From contig NZ_CP042476.1 of the NCBI RefSeq assembly GCF_007993795.1, positions 3,224,001 to 3,288,000 of the forward strand: a stretch of DNA of 64,000 bases, written 5' to 3'. Under the pieces are notes generated by a model. The model saw only the letters and a list, made by a program, of their open reading frames with translations, made no database searches and had not been told where the DNA came from. Positions 35,570-44,744 of this stretch are shown here, piece by piece; the stretch's first letter is position 1, and each line of letters begins with the position of its first letter. Origin of the DNA: Antarcticibacterium arcticum. GTDB lineage: Bacteria > Bacteroidota > Bacteroidia > Flavobacteriales > Flavobacteriaceae. The translations under genes and the position numbers were made by a program.

Positions 35570-36934
35570 TTAATTTACTTCATAAAAATTTCTTAGGATC
35601 AATTCCATTTGGGTTTTTATCTCTGAAGTAGGGACAGTGTAGTTGCTGTTCATAAAACTAAAAATAAGGATCTTCCCAGATTTAGCCCTTAAAAATCCAC
35701 TTAAACTATGATTATTTCTAAGAGTACCTGTTTTGGCAAAAATATAAGGTGGCTCAGCTATATAACTGTTTTTTAAAGTGCCAGATTTTCCGCCGGTAGC
35801 CAGCATGTTGAATAATCTTTCCCGGGGAACTTCTTTTTCTATTTTAGAAAGCAATTTAATCATAGACCTTGGGGTAACAAGATTGTATCTGGAAAGACCT
35901 GAACCGTCTACCCAATAAGCTTCATCCGGCAGATCTCTTAAAAAATTTTCCTTCATATGCCTAATTGCAATTCCCGCATTTAGGGTATCTGAAATAGTTT
36001 TGGAAGCAAGTAAAAGGATCTGTTCGGCAATAAAATTATCACTTACTTCCATCATCCTTTTATACATACTGTCCACATGGATGCTGTAAACCGTATTTTT
36101 TTCTGCGGATGCGGGAACCGCACCGGTAAAAATCCTTACTTCTTTCTGCAGGGTATCTGAGAGTAATTTTACGAGCAATTCTGAAGAGAATTTAAAGGGG
36201 ACATCCTGGTTAAGGAATCCGGGCTTTTGATAAGGATAAAAAACGAACCTGTTTTTGCCCTGGTCTCTTTTAATGCCGGATTGGGAAGCCCCTGCCGGTG
36301 TTTCTGTAAAAAGCGAATCCTTAAAACTTGCGGGATAAACCTTCATGGCTTCACTCCCTTGTTTTTGCTGAAAGCTCACCCTGTTACCATAGATAGGTAA
36401 AGGGGTTCTTTCTACTGAATAATAAGAATTATAGTCATCCCACGCCCAACCGGGCCCAAAAATTTTTTCTTCTGTAACAGGAGGAATATAAGCCAGTGGT
36501 GCTTTTATGTTCTTTAAGAAATGTAGCACACGGGAGTCCGGAAGGTCTGGATTCAATAAAGAGGGATCTCCCGTGCCCGAAAAAACCAGGGTGTCATTAT
36601 TATAAAAATATTCCAGGGCAGGAACAGAATCCCCCAGGATCTTCAGTCCCGTATAAAGACTAAATAATTTAATATTTGAAGCCGGGGTGAAATACTTTTC
36701 AGCGTTGTGTTCATATAGTGTTTTATTAGTTTCCGGGTCATAAACAACCAGACCCGAAAAACCCTGCCGGAATGCTGTTGAATTTTCAAAAGTTTTGTTT
36801 ACAGTTTTGTAGGTGGTACAGGATGTGAACATCAACAAAGAAGTAAGCAGTATCAAAGTAAATTTAAGCCTGATTGCGAATTTTTTTTTCAAGATAGTAC
36901 GGTGTTTTTGATAAGGGTGATATAATTCATACAC
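35570..36934 (-). CDS. dacB: PBP4-like D-alanyl-D-alanine carboxypeptidase (S13)
   Basis: The longest reading frame encodes 454 residues. A TTG at 36890-36892 would give a cleaner lipoprotein signal (KKKFAIRLKFTLILLTSLLMFTSC) and 440 residues, so the start is uncertain. The active-site motifs of the S13 family are clear: SNIK (SxxK, about residue 83), SDN (SxN) and KTG in FAKTGTLRN. It cuts or trims peptidoglycan in the periplasm. It lies upstream of the LD-carboxypeptidase, forming a probable two-gene cell-wall unit. Confidence 0.85.
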   Translation of the reverse strand: MYELYHPYQKHRTILKKKFAIRLKFTLILLTSLLMFTSCTTYKTVNKTFENSTAFRQGFSGLVVYDPETNKTLYEHNAEKYFTPASNIKLFSLYTGLKILGDSVPALEYFYNNDTLVFSGTGDPSLLNPDLPDSRVLHFLKNIKAPLAYIPPVTEEKIFGPGWAWDDYNSYYSVERTPLPIYGNRVSFQQKQGSEAMKVYPASFKDSLFTETPAGASQSGIKRDQGKNRFVFYPYQKPGFLNQDVPFKFSSELLVKLLSDTLQKEVRIFTGAVPASAEKNTVYSIHVDSMYKRMMEVSDNFIAEQILLLASKTISDTLNAGIAIRHMKENFLRDLPDEAYWVDGSGLSRYNLVTPRSMIKLLSKIEKEVPRERLFNMLATGGKSGTLKNSYIAEPPYIFAKTGTLRNNHSLSGFLRAKSGKILIFSFMNSNYTVPTSEIKTQMELILRNFYEVN

Positions 36935-37001
36935 AGATGAATAGGTCCCATTGCTCTTAAGTTAATTTAAAAGATGGTTTATAAAGTTTTTCAGATCCGG
37001 G

Positions 37002-37031
37002 TTTGTTGTGTAAAGATTTTCTTTATATTTA
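37002..37031 (+). promoter_or_regulatory. promoter candidate for the SusCD pair
   Basis: TTTG at 37002-37005 and TATATTTA at 37024-37031 are 18 bases apart. This is one mismatch from the Bacteroidota pattern TTTG-N18-20-TAnnTTTG, about 33 bases ahead of the SusC start. Confidence 0.5.
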
Positions 37032-37064
37032 AAAACATTTCATAAATTTTTAACAAACTAATAT

Positions 37065-40000
37065 ATGAAAAACAAAATTACGATTTTAGTCTTTATGGCA
37101 TTATTCCAGTTTACTGCGATGCTTGCCCAGGAAAAGAGGGTAACAGGAACAGTTACCTCCTCGAGAGACGGCATGACACTACCCGGAGTAAATGTTATTG
37201 TAAAAGGTACAAATCAGGGAACGGTGACAGACATGGATGGGAGATATTCAATTTCGGTGGCAGATAACGCGACCTTGGTTTTCTCTTCTTTAGGCTTTGC
37301 AACACGCGAAGTGCAGGTAGGAACTCAAACTGTAATCAATATGGCATTGGTTGAAGATTTGGAGGGCCTTGATGAAGTAGTAGTTACTTCCTTCGGTATT
37401 GAAAGGAAAACCCGGGCTCTGGGTTATGCTGTGCAGGAAGTTACTTCTGAAGAAATAACAAGGACAAAACAACCTAATATTGTAAGTGCCCTGCAGGGTC
37501 AGGCAGCTGGGGTGCAAATTACCAATTCGGGAGGTGCACCGGGTCAAAGTGCCCGTATCATTATTAGGGGAGTAAATTCTCTAGACCCCAATGCAGACAA
37601 TCAACCCTTATTTGTAATTGATGGGGTGCCAATTGATAATTCCACCACCGAATCTGGAGGTACGCCTCGAGGTTTATCAAACAGAGCTGCCGATATTAAT
37701 CCCAATGATATAGCATCTATGAACGTGCTAAAGGGCGCTGCGGCAACAGCTCTTTACGGGGTGCGGGCAGCAAATGGTGCCGTAATTATTACTACTAAAA
37801 AAGGAAAAGCAGGGGCTGTTAAAGTAAATGTAAGTAGTAGTGTAGGTTTTGAGGAAGTGAATCAATATCCCAAATTTCAGGAAGTTTATGGACAAGGTTT
37901 TGGTGGGGTTTATGATCCTAATTCATTTTGGCCAAATTGGGGTCCTTCAATGGATGAGATAAGACAAATAGACCCCGATGCTCAATTTTACGATATTTGG
38001 AGAGATGCTATGAATACCGGTGTTCAATATGATAATTCTTTTAATATTTCAGGCGGAACCGAAAATGCAAATTTTTATGCATCGGTTAGTAATCTTGACC
38101 AGGAAGGAATTCTTCCATTTAGTACGTGGGGCAGGACTACAGCCCGTTTAAATGGGGAACTTAAATTTAATGAGAAATTTACAGTTGCGGGAAATATGGC
38201 TTATGTGGTTTCTGGCGGAAACAGGGTTCCACATGACAGGTTTATGGAAAGGCTGGTTTATAATACTCCTAATAAAGATATTAGAGATTACATAAATGAG
38301 GACGGAACAATGAACCAAAGAGGTGGTAACACCAATCCTATTTACGATGCCCGCTTTAGTACATTTGAAGATGAAGTGAACCGGGTAACGGGTAATCTTA
38401 ATTTTACATACCGTCCCTTAGATTGGTTAAATGTGAATTATATTGTTGGAACAGATTATTTTAGTGATGCCCGCACCTCAATTACTCCAGGTCCGCTGGG
38501 TATTCAGGGAGAACTTCCATTGGATAGCAGGGGGTTTATTACCGAAACGCGTATTAACAGCAGAGATCTTAACTCCAATCTTTTTGTTACCCTTTCAAGA
38601 GACTGGAGTGAGAAGTTTAGTACTGTCTTGCGTATGGGTAATGATGTTTTTGAGAGAAACCTTGAAAGAATTGATGCTACGGGAACTGATTTTGTAATTC
38701 CCCGGTTCTATGATCTAAGTTATACAAACCAAATATCAAACTCACAGGATAAGCGCAAAAAAAGGTTGGTGGGTGTTTATGGAGATCTAAGCCTTGAGTA
38801 TGATAATATGCTGTTTTTGAACCTTACCGCAAGAAATGACTGGACTTCTACTTTGCCCCAGGGTAACAACTCGTTTTTTTATCCTTCAGTAAACCTTGGA
38901 TTTGTATTTACAGAGGCTTTAGAAAATCCGGACTTTCTTACATTTGGAAAGATAAGAGCATCCTATGCTGAAGTAGGAAAGGATACAGATCCATATTTAA
39001 TTGGGCAAACGTATACCGCACCAACGGTTTATCCTTTGAACGGTCAGGTTGGTTTTACCAGATTTAGCCAATATGGGGATTTAAATTTAAAACCCGAAAG
39101 AACAACTGCAATAGAACTGGGAACAGATCTTAGGTTCTTTGAGAATCGTCTTGGTCTTGATTTTACCTGGTATAAATCAAATAGTAAGGACCAGATCATT
39201 CCTGTACCTGTTTCAAATACCACCGGTTTTTCAACCTTTATCACAAACGCTGGGGAAATAGAAAACAAAGGTGTAGAATTCATTCTTAGAGGTACCCCTG
39301 TAAGAACAGAGAATTTTAGATGGGAAGTAACTTTCAATGCAGCTTATAATCAAAACGAAGTTGTATCCATTAGAGAGGGTATAGAACAAATTGCATTAGG
39401 AAGTCAGTTTGGTTATGTAGGGAGCACTGTTTTCTCAATTCTTACAGAGGGGGAAGCTTATGGAAATATTTATGGTAGTAGTTATGCGAGATTTGGAGCT
39501 TCTCCAGATGCTACCCATCTCGATAAGGACCTTCCGGTAATCATAGGAGCGAATGGTTTCCCGGTAAGAAACGGGGAATTGTTAATTCTGGGTAATGCTA
39601 CCCCAAAATGGATAGGTGGCTTAAGTAATAACCTTAACTATAAGGGTTGGGACCTTTCATTTCTTATGGATTTTAGAACAGGTGTTGAGCAATATAACCA
39701 ATATGATATGTTCTTCTCAGCATTTGGAATTTCAGAACAAACTTTAGACAGAAATACTACCAGAGTTTTTGAGGGTGTGCTTGCAGATGGTACCCCTAAT
39801 ACACTGGAAGTTTGGCTGGGTCAGGGTGTGGGCCCCGATGGTAGAAATTACGGAGCAGGATTTTACCGAAACACTGAACGTACAGTAAGTGAGAACTTTG
39901 TACAGGATGCCTCCTTTATTAAATTAAGAAATATTACCCTTGGGTATAATTTTAATGAAAATATATTGGGAGCAATTGGGTTTATTAACTCTGCCAGAAT

Positions 40001-40157
40001 TGCTGTAGCTGCAAATAACATTATACTTTATACTCCCTGGGATGGGTTTGATCCTGAATCATTCAGTGCCGGTGCGGGTGGAAATGCAGTAGGTTTCTCG
40101 GGTCTTGGTTACCCCGGAGTTCAAAGTTTATTTTTTACTCTTAATTTAGGTTTCTAA
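37065..40157 (+). CDS. SusC/RagA family TonB-linked outer-membrane receptor
   Basis: The protein has 1030 residues. A signal peptide (about 1-21) leads to the carboxypeptidase-like domain (about 25-110, RVTGTVTSSRDGMTLPGVNVIVKGT). The plug has NGAVIITTKKGKAG, and a 22-strand barrel ends LFFTLNLGF. SusC proteins import glycans, peptides or other large nutrients with the SusD lipoprotein as lid. No glycosidase, sulfatase, anti-sigma or sensor gene lies next to it, so the substrate is not indicated. An M14 peptidase follows the SusD gene. Confidence 0.95.
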   Translation: MKNKITILVFMALFQFTAMLAQEKRVTGTVTSSRDGMTLPGVNVIVKGTNQGTVTDMDGRYSISVADNATLVFSSLGFATREVQVGTQTVINMALVEDLEGLDEVVVTSFGIERKTRALGYAVQEVTSEEITRTKQPNIVSALQGQAAGVQITNSGGAPGQSARIIIRGVNSLDPNADNQPLFVIDGVPIDNSTTESGGTPRGLSNRAADINPNDIASMNVLKGAAATALYGVRAANGAVIITTKKGKAGAVKVNVSSSVGFEEVNQYPKFQEVYGQGFGGVYDPNSFWPNWGPSMDEIRQIDPDAQFYDIWRDAMNTGVQYDNSFNISGGTENANFYASVSNLDQEGILPFSTWGRTTARLNGELKFNEKFTVAGNMAYVVSGGNRVPHDRFMERLVYNTPNKDIRDYINEDGTMNQRGGNTNPIYDARFSTFEDEVNRVTGNLNFTYRPLDWLNVNYIVGTDYFSDARTSITPGPLGIQGELPLDSRGFITETRINSRDLNSNLFVTLSRDWSEKFSTVLRMGNDVFERNLERIDATGTDFVIPRFYDLSYTNQISNSQDKRKKRLVGVYGDLSLEYDNMLFLNLTARNDWTSTLPQGNNSFFYPSVNLGFVFTEALENPDFLTFGKIRASYAEVGKDTDPYLIGQTYTAPTVYPLNGQVGFTRFSQYGDLNLKPERTTAIELGTDLRFFENRLGLDFTWYKSNSKDQIIPVPVSNTTGFSTFITNAGEIENKGVEFILRGTPVRTENFRWEVTFNAAYNQNEVVSIREGIEQIALGSQFGYVGSTVFSILTEGEAYGNIYGSSYARFGASPDATHLDKDLPVIIGANGFPVRNGELLILGNATPKWIGGLSNNLNYKGWDLSFLMDFRTGVEQYNQYDMFFSAFGISEQTLDRNTTRVFEGVLADGTPNTLEVWLGQGVGPDGRNYGAGFYRNTERTVSENFVQDASFIKLRNITLGYNFNENILGAIGFINSARIAVAANNIILYTPWDGFDPESFSAGAGGNAVGFSGLGYPGVQSLFFTLNLGF

Positions 40158-40169
40158 AAAATTTTAATT

Positions 40170-41585
40170 ATGAAAATTCTAAAAAATATATTTAAATATT
40201 GCCTCACGCTAAGTGCTTTCGCAGCATTAGTCTCCTGTGATGATTATCTGGATATTAACGAAAATCCAAACAATCCTACAGAAGCTCCACTGGCAGGGTT
40301 AATGACGAACTCAACTTATGAAACAGCCCAAAATGTTTTTAGGTTGGGAAGTGTTACTTCAAGTTATGTTCAATACCTGGCATCCCCTAATCCCTCGGGT
40401 TCCTCAGATACTATGGAAGCTACAAGCTTTGATAATACCTGGGCTAGTCTTTATAGTGTGATGACAGATCTTAATGATATGATTAACGCGGCTAAGGAAA
40501 GCGGTGCAAATCATTATGAAGGAGCAGGACAAATCCTTCTGGCGCTTAATCTCGCGATGACGGTAGATTCCTTTGGAGATGTGCCTTTTAGTGAATCTTT
40601 TAATTTTGCGACCTTAACTCCATCCTATGATGATGATGCTGAACTTTATAACAAGGTTCTTTCATTACTTAATGAAGGAGTTTCCAATATGTCTCAGGAA
40701 ACCACTTTACCATTAGGGGATGATGATTTTATTTATTCAGGGGACCCTGCAAAATGGGTGAAATTTGGTAACATGCTTCGCGCAAGGTATTTAAATCACT
40801 TAAGTGGTACCAATGCCTATGATGCAACTGCGGTTTTGGCAGCATTGGATTCGGGATTCGAAAGCTCTGCAGATGATGCACAGGTAGAATATTTTGAACA
40901 GGCATTAAATCCCTGGGCCAATGTAGCTATTCGTAATGCTAACCTGTTTCTGGGAGGCTGGATTTCAGAACAATTTATCGCTGCTTTTGATGGGACAATT
41001 CACGGGGTAGAAGATCCCAGAATGCCTTTGCTTATAGGTGCTACATCCCAGGGCGAATACATTGGTGTAAAGAGTGGAGCCGGTAGAGGTGACGCTCCGG
41101 AATCTGGTGCAAGATCTACTTTAATCGAAGGTCAGTTTTATACCGAAAGAGAAGGACCTGTGCTAATTGCTACATATTTTGAACAAAAATTCATAGAGGC
41201 TGAAGCAGCATTTACTATCGATAAATCAAGATCCTATCAAGCTTATCTTGATGGAATTGAAGCGCATATGAGGAAGGTGGGTGTACCTGAAGCAGAGATT
41301 CAGGCATATCTCAATAATCCCGAAGTAAGCATGGGTGAAGCAGCCTTTACTATTGATGATATATTTGAAGAAAAATGGAAGGCTATGTTCTTACATCCTG
41401 AAGCCTGGGTAGATGCCAGAAGGTTTAATTATCAGTATGAAGGCTTTGAGTTGCCAGATAACCTTAATCCCGATCTAAATGGCCAATTAATACGGCGCCT
41501 GGCCTATCCGGATTCCGAAAGGAGTAGGAATGGCAGTAATGTTCCAGATGTAACTTTGCTGGACAGGATCTTCTGGAACGAATAA
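40170..41585 (+). CDS. SusD/RagB family lipoprotein
   Basis: The protein has 471 residues. The signal peptide and lipobox LVSCDDYLDINENPN place the anchor at Cys24. The helical TPR-like SusD fold shows WASLYSVMTDLNDMI, FGDVPFSESF, and C-terminal EKWKAMFLHPEAWVDARRF. It resembles the SusD-like_2 branch. It starts 12 bases after the SusC stop and works with that receptor on the cell surface. Confidence 0.95.
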   Translation: MKILKNIFKYCLTLSAFAALVSCDDYLDINENPNNPTEAPLAGLMTNSTYETAQNVFRLGSVTSSYVQYLASPNPSGSSDTMEATSFDNTWASLYSVMTDLNDMINAAKESGANHYEGAGQILLALNLAMTVDSFGDVPFSESFNFATLTPSYDDDAELYNKVLSLLNEGVSNMSQETTLPLGDDDFIYSGDPAKWVKFGNMLRARYLNHLSGTNAYDATAVLAALDSGFESSADDAQVEYFEQALNPWANVAIRNANLFLGGWISEQFIAAFDGTIHGVEDPRMPLLIGATSQGEYIGVKSGAGRGDAPESGARSTLIEGQFYTEREGPVLIATYFEQKFIEAEAAFTIDKSRSYQAYLDGIEAHMRKVGVPEAEIQAYLNNPEVSMGEAAFTIDDIFEEKWKAMFLHPEAWVDARRFNYQYEGFELPDNLNPDLNGQLIRRLAYPDSERSRNGSNVPDVTLLDRIFWNE

Positions 41586-41603
41586 TGAACTTTTAGAAAA
41601 CAT

Positions 41604-41637
41604 AAAACTCCCGGGAAATTTCCGGGAGTTTTTTTTA
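41604..41637 (+). terminator. intrinsic terminator after the SusD gene
   Basis: AAAACTCCCGG pairs with CCGGGAGTTTT around a short loop and continues into eight T residues. It separates the SusCD pair from the M14 peptidase gene. Confidence 0.9.
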
Positions 41638-41673
41638 CTAATTTTATCCCGTTGTAACCTATTTTTCAGCCTT

Positions 41674-43140
41674 ATGAAATTCCTGAATTTTTTTTCCATA
41701 TTGATCGCTTTTCTGTTTTTCTCCCCTGCAACCGCCCAGCCCAAGGATCTTGCCCAGGAATTCTGGGATTCCTATAGTGAGTTTAAGGAATCGTCAATTA
41801 CCCATAAAAGGTTTAAACACGAGGATGTTGTTCCGCTTATCAAAAAGCTGGGCCAAAACAACAATTTTGATGTGCAAAAGGTGGGGGAGTCCATTGAAGG
41901 CAGGGACCTTTTTCTTATCTCTGTAGGTACCGGGGAAATTGATGTTTTTCTTTGGTCTCAAATGCATGGAGACGAATCTACCGCTACCATGGCAGTAATG
42001 GATATTTTTAATTTCATTACTTCCAATAAATTTTCTGCTGAAAAAAATGAACTCTTTAAAAAGCTGCGACTTCACTTTTTGCCAATGCTCAATCCTGATG
42101 GGGCTGAGGTTTTTCAAAGAAGAAATGCCCTGGGAATTGATATAAACCGGGATGCTTTAAGACTTCAATCGCCGGAAGGTAAAACCCTCAAAAGGGTAAG
42201 GGACAGTTTAAATGCAGATTTTGGATTTAACCTGCATGACCAAAGTAAGTATTACAATGCAGAGGGCACTGCAAATCCTGCAACAATATCATTTCTGGCG
42301 CCTGCATATAATTATGAAAAAGATGTAAATGAAGTAAGGGGGAATGCGATGAAGGTTATCATAGAAATGAATGAGGTGATACAACGCTTTGCCCCGGGAC
42401 AGGTCGCCAAGTACAATGATGATTTTGAACCAAGGGCTTTTGGAGATAACATCCAGAAATGGGGAACCAGTGCCATCCTTATTGAGTCTGGCGGATTTTT
42501 AAATGATCCGGGAAAACAGGAGATCAGGAAACTTAATTTTGTTTCAATCCTTTCTGCAGTATTTTCTATTGCAAATGAGGATTATAAAAAGCGGGAACTT
42601 TCAGAGTATGAAAAGATCCCGGAAAATGACAGTAAGTTATATGACCTTAAATTAACAGGACTGGAATACGAATTAGCAGGTGATTCCTATATTTTGGACC
42701 TGGGGATTAACTATCAGGAAATATGGGATGTGAAAAAAGGAATTTTTAACCGGGCAGGTATTACAGATCAGGGCGACCTTTCTACCAATTATGGTTATAA
42801 TACCCATGATCTTACGGGTTATAAAGTTAAATGGGGAAAAGTATATCCTAATGCAATAGCCTGGCTTGCGGATTTAAGTGATCTGAATTTTAAGGAGCTT
42901 TTAACCAATGGATATTCATATGTGAAAATAAAAGATGTTCCCGAAAGCGCCAATTTCACAAATCAGCCCGTAATTGTGGTAGGAGAGAATTTTAAGGTAC
43001 CCTCGCGGTTGGGAGTTGGAGTTAACCCTACTTTCTTTCTCGAAAAGGATGGGAAAATTAAGTATGCCATTGTGAATGGGTTTTTTCATGACCTGGAAAA
43101 TTTGGAATTTTCCTCAACTAACGGACTTATCCTGAAGTAA
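41674..43140 (+). CDS. M14 zinc carboxypeptidase-like protein
   Basis: The protein has 488 residues with a signal peptide ending around FFSPATAQ. The zinc site is SQMHGDES (His98, Glu101) with a third ligand in GFNLHDQ. The general base Glu lies in ILIESGGF. Peptidase M14 enzymes remove C-terminal residues from peptides. Here it is probably periplasmic or secreted. A terminator separates it from the SusCD genes, but nearness suggests a link to peptide uptake. Confidence 0.85.
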   Translation: MKFLNFFSILIAFLFFSPATAQPKDLAQEFWDSYSEFKESSITHKRFKHEDVVPLIKKLGQNNNFDVQKVGESIEGRDLFLISVGTGEIDVFLWSQMHGDESTATMAVMDIFNFITSNKFSAEKNELFKKLRLHFLPMLNPDGAEVFQRRNALGIDINRDALRLQSPEGKTLKRVRDSLNADFGFNLHDQSKYYNAEGTANPATISFLAPAYNYEKDVNEVRGNAMKVIIEMNEVIQRFAPGQVAKYNDDFEPRAFGDNIQKWGTSAILIESGGFLNDPGKQEIRKLNFVSILSAVFSIANEDYKKRELSEYEKIPENDSKLYDLKLTGLEYELAGDSYILDLGINYQEIWDVKKGIFNRAGITDQGDLSTNYGYNTHDLTGYKVKWGKVYPNAIAWLADLSDLNFKELLTNGYSYVKIKDVPESANFTNQPVIVVGENFKVPSRLGVGVNPTFFLEKDGKIKYAIVNGFFHDLENLEFSSTNGLILK

Positions 43141-43214
43141 TATATCTTTTCCGGGGTTTAATTTAATCCTTGAAGCTTAATCTAAAAGTGGATTACAGGC
43201 TGTTTCTTTTTGAT

Positions 43215-43222
43215 TACCTTTG
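43215..43222 (+). promoter_or_regulatory. -7 promoter element at the queE start
   Basis: TACCTTTG matches TAnnTTTG exactly and ends 5 bases before ATG 43227. If used, the transcript would start at or within a few bases of the start codon, meaning a leaderless or near-leaderless mRNA. A -33 element is not obvious. Confidence 0.4.
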
Positions 43223-43226
43223 CGGC

Positions 43227-43859
43227 ATGATAAAAGAGGAAATAAATGCGCAGGTAGAACAGGGGACAATGTTGCCCCTTATGGAAGCATTTTACACAAT
43301 ACAGGGAGAAGGATTTCATAAAGGTACTGCTGCTTATTTTATAAGAATTGGTGGGTGTGATGTTGGATGTCACTGGTGTGATGTGAAGGAAAGCTGGAAT
43401 GCAGAACTTCATCCTCCCACGGGAGTAGAGGCCATGGTGGAGGAAGCCACTAAATATAGTAAGACGGTAGTGATCACAGGGGGAGAACCTTTAACCTGGA
43501 ATATGAAACCGCTCACAGATAAATTAAAGGAAAGGGGTTGCAAGATTCATATAGAAACCTCCGGCGCTTATAAATTAACCGGCCAGTGGGATTGGATATG
43601 CCTTTCTCCAAAAAAACTAAAGCTTCCTACTGAAGAAATTTATAAGGTGGCCAATGAGCTGAAGGTAATTGTATTTAACGCACACGACCTTAAGTTTGCC
43701 GAGGAACAAGCCGCCCGGGTAAATAGTGAATGTATTTTATATTTACAGCCGGAATGGAGTAAGAGGGAGAAAATGATCCCCTTAATTGTAGATTTCGTCA
43801 TGCAGAATCCTAAATGGAAAGTTTCATTGCAGACCCACAAATATTTGAATATTCCCTAA
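43227..43859 (+). CDS. queE: 7-carboxy-7-deazaguanine synthase QueE
   Basis: The start is placed at ATG 43227 (MIKEEINAQVEQGTMLPLME), since 19 residues from the earlier ATG-like start at 43170 are not family-like. The product has 210 residues. The radical SAM cluster is CDVGCHWC (CxxxCxxC, QueE spacing), with FYTIQGEG ahead and TGGEPL after. It forms the deazaguanine ring of queuosine. QueC, QueD and QueF are not in the window. Confidence 0.93.
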   Translation: MIKEEINAQVEQGTMLPLMEAFYTIQGEGFHKGTAAYFIRIGGCDVGCHWCDVKESWNAELHPPTGVEAMVEEATKYSKTVVITGGEPLTWNMKPLTDKLKERGCKIHIETSGAYKLTGQWDWICLSPKKLKLPTEEIYKVANELKVIVFNAHDLKFAEEQAARVNSECILYLQPEWSKREKMIPLIVDFVMQNPKWKVSLQTHKYLNIP

Positions 43860-43863
43860 AAAG

Positions 43864-43909
43864 TAATCGGGTTAAGAATTCAATTGATTTGAAGTCCTTA
43901 ACCCGATTA
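43864..43909 (-). terminator. terminator of the DUF2911 gene (minus strand)
   Basis: TAATCGGGTTAAG pairs perfectly with CTTAACCCGATTA. An inner TTCAA/TTGAA stem lies in the loop. On the minus strand the stem is followed by a T run, so it mainly serves the gene ending at 43933. The plus side lacks Ts. Confidence 0.8.
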
Positions 43910-43932
43910 AAAAACTAAAAGCTTAATCTTTC

Positions 43933-44496
43933 TTATTTCACATTCTTAAATGGTACTTCTACGTACTTGTTATCCCATCCCATTAAAAGAGAAGCTCCAC
44001 CTTCTGCCGGGGCAAAGGTCATAGAAAAAGCTTCAATTGAAGTTGGAGATTGTCTCACAGGAACTATAATTCTTACAAGGTCTTCCTTGTCTGTATATTC
44101 GTAAGCTCCCCAGGTATGTATTGTTTTATTCAAAATCACAGTCCATTCCTTTTCTTCCGGAATAGTATAAATAGTATATGTACCGGCTTTAACTACTACA
44201 TCAGCTACTTTCATATCCTTATAAAGCGTAAGTTCAGTCGCTTCATTGGCTCCTGTTCTCCAAACCTGTCCATAGGGAACCAATTTTCCAAATACTTCCC
44301 TGTCTCTTTTTTGAGGTCTGCTGTAAATAACTCTGGCAACAACTTTATCACTGGCATCCTTATACACCACCAGATCCATTGGGCTGGCATCTATTTTAGG
44401 AAAATTTGGCGAGGTGGCCGGTTTGTCCTGTGCATTGATATCATTTAAAGGAAATGCCATAAAAGCGATTATAGCAACATAAATTAATTTTTTCAT
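43933..44496 (-). CDS. DUF2911 secreted protein
   Basis: The protein has 187 residues with a signal peptide (MKKLIYVAIIAFMAFPLNDINAQ). The mature part has YSRPQKRDREVFGKLVPYGQVWRTGANEATELT (split at about 55-88), the core of the DUF2911 family, with many strands. The function is unknown. It is convergent with queE and diverges from asnB. Confidence 0.88.
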   Translation of the reverse strand: MKKLIYVAIIAFMAFPLNDINAQDKPATSPNFPKIDASPMDLVVYKDASDKVVARVIYSRPQKRDREVFGKLVPYGQVWRTGANEATELTLYKDMKVADVVVKAGTYTIYTIPEEKEWTVILNKTIHTWGAYEYTDKEDLVRIIVPVRQSPTSIEAFSMTFAPAEGGASLLMGWDNKYVEVPFKNVK

Positions 44497-44744
44497 AATG
44501 TATAGGTTTTTTAATTGTGATAAATGTACTGTTTATAGGGGATCTAAGCCGTTAACAAAGTCTTATTATTTGTTAATTTTTGATGTTTTCAATTGTCACC
44601 AAATTATCAATTTTTATCTCTTACTTATTTTATATTTCATCTAATATTCGACCTTTAATTACAAACTGTAAGCAAATAGTAAATTCTTGTTTATAATATA
44701 ATGTGTATGGTGCACATTTGCCTTATAAATTAAAACAAAATATT

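Noticed and set aside
37290..37547. Minus-strand ORF inside the SusC gene
   Set aside because: A shadow of a strong coding frame, without family features or a promoter. The same holds for the other antisense ORFs inside ribosomal and tRNA-synthetase genes.
44703..44744. Upstream in-frame ATG of asnB
   Set aside because: The glutaminase needs Cys at position 2, which is met only by ATG 44745.
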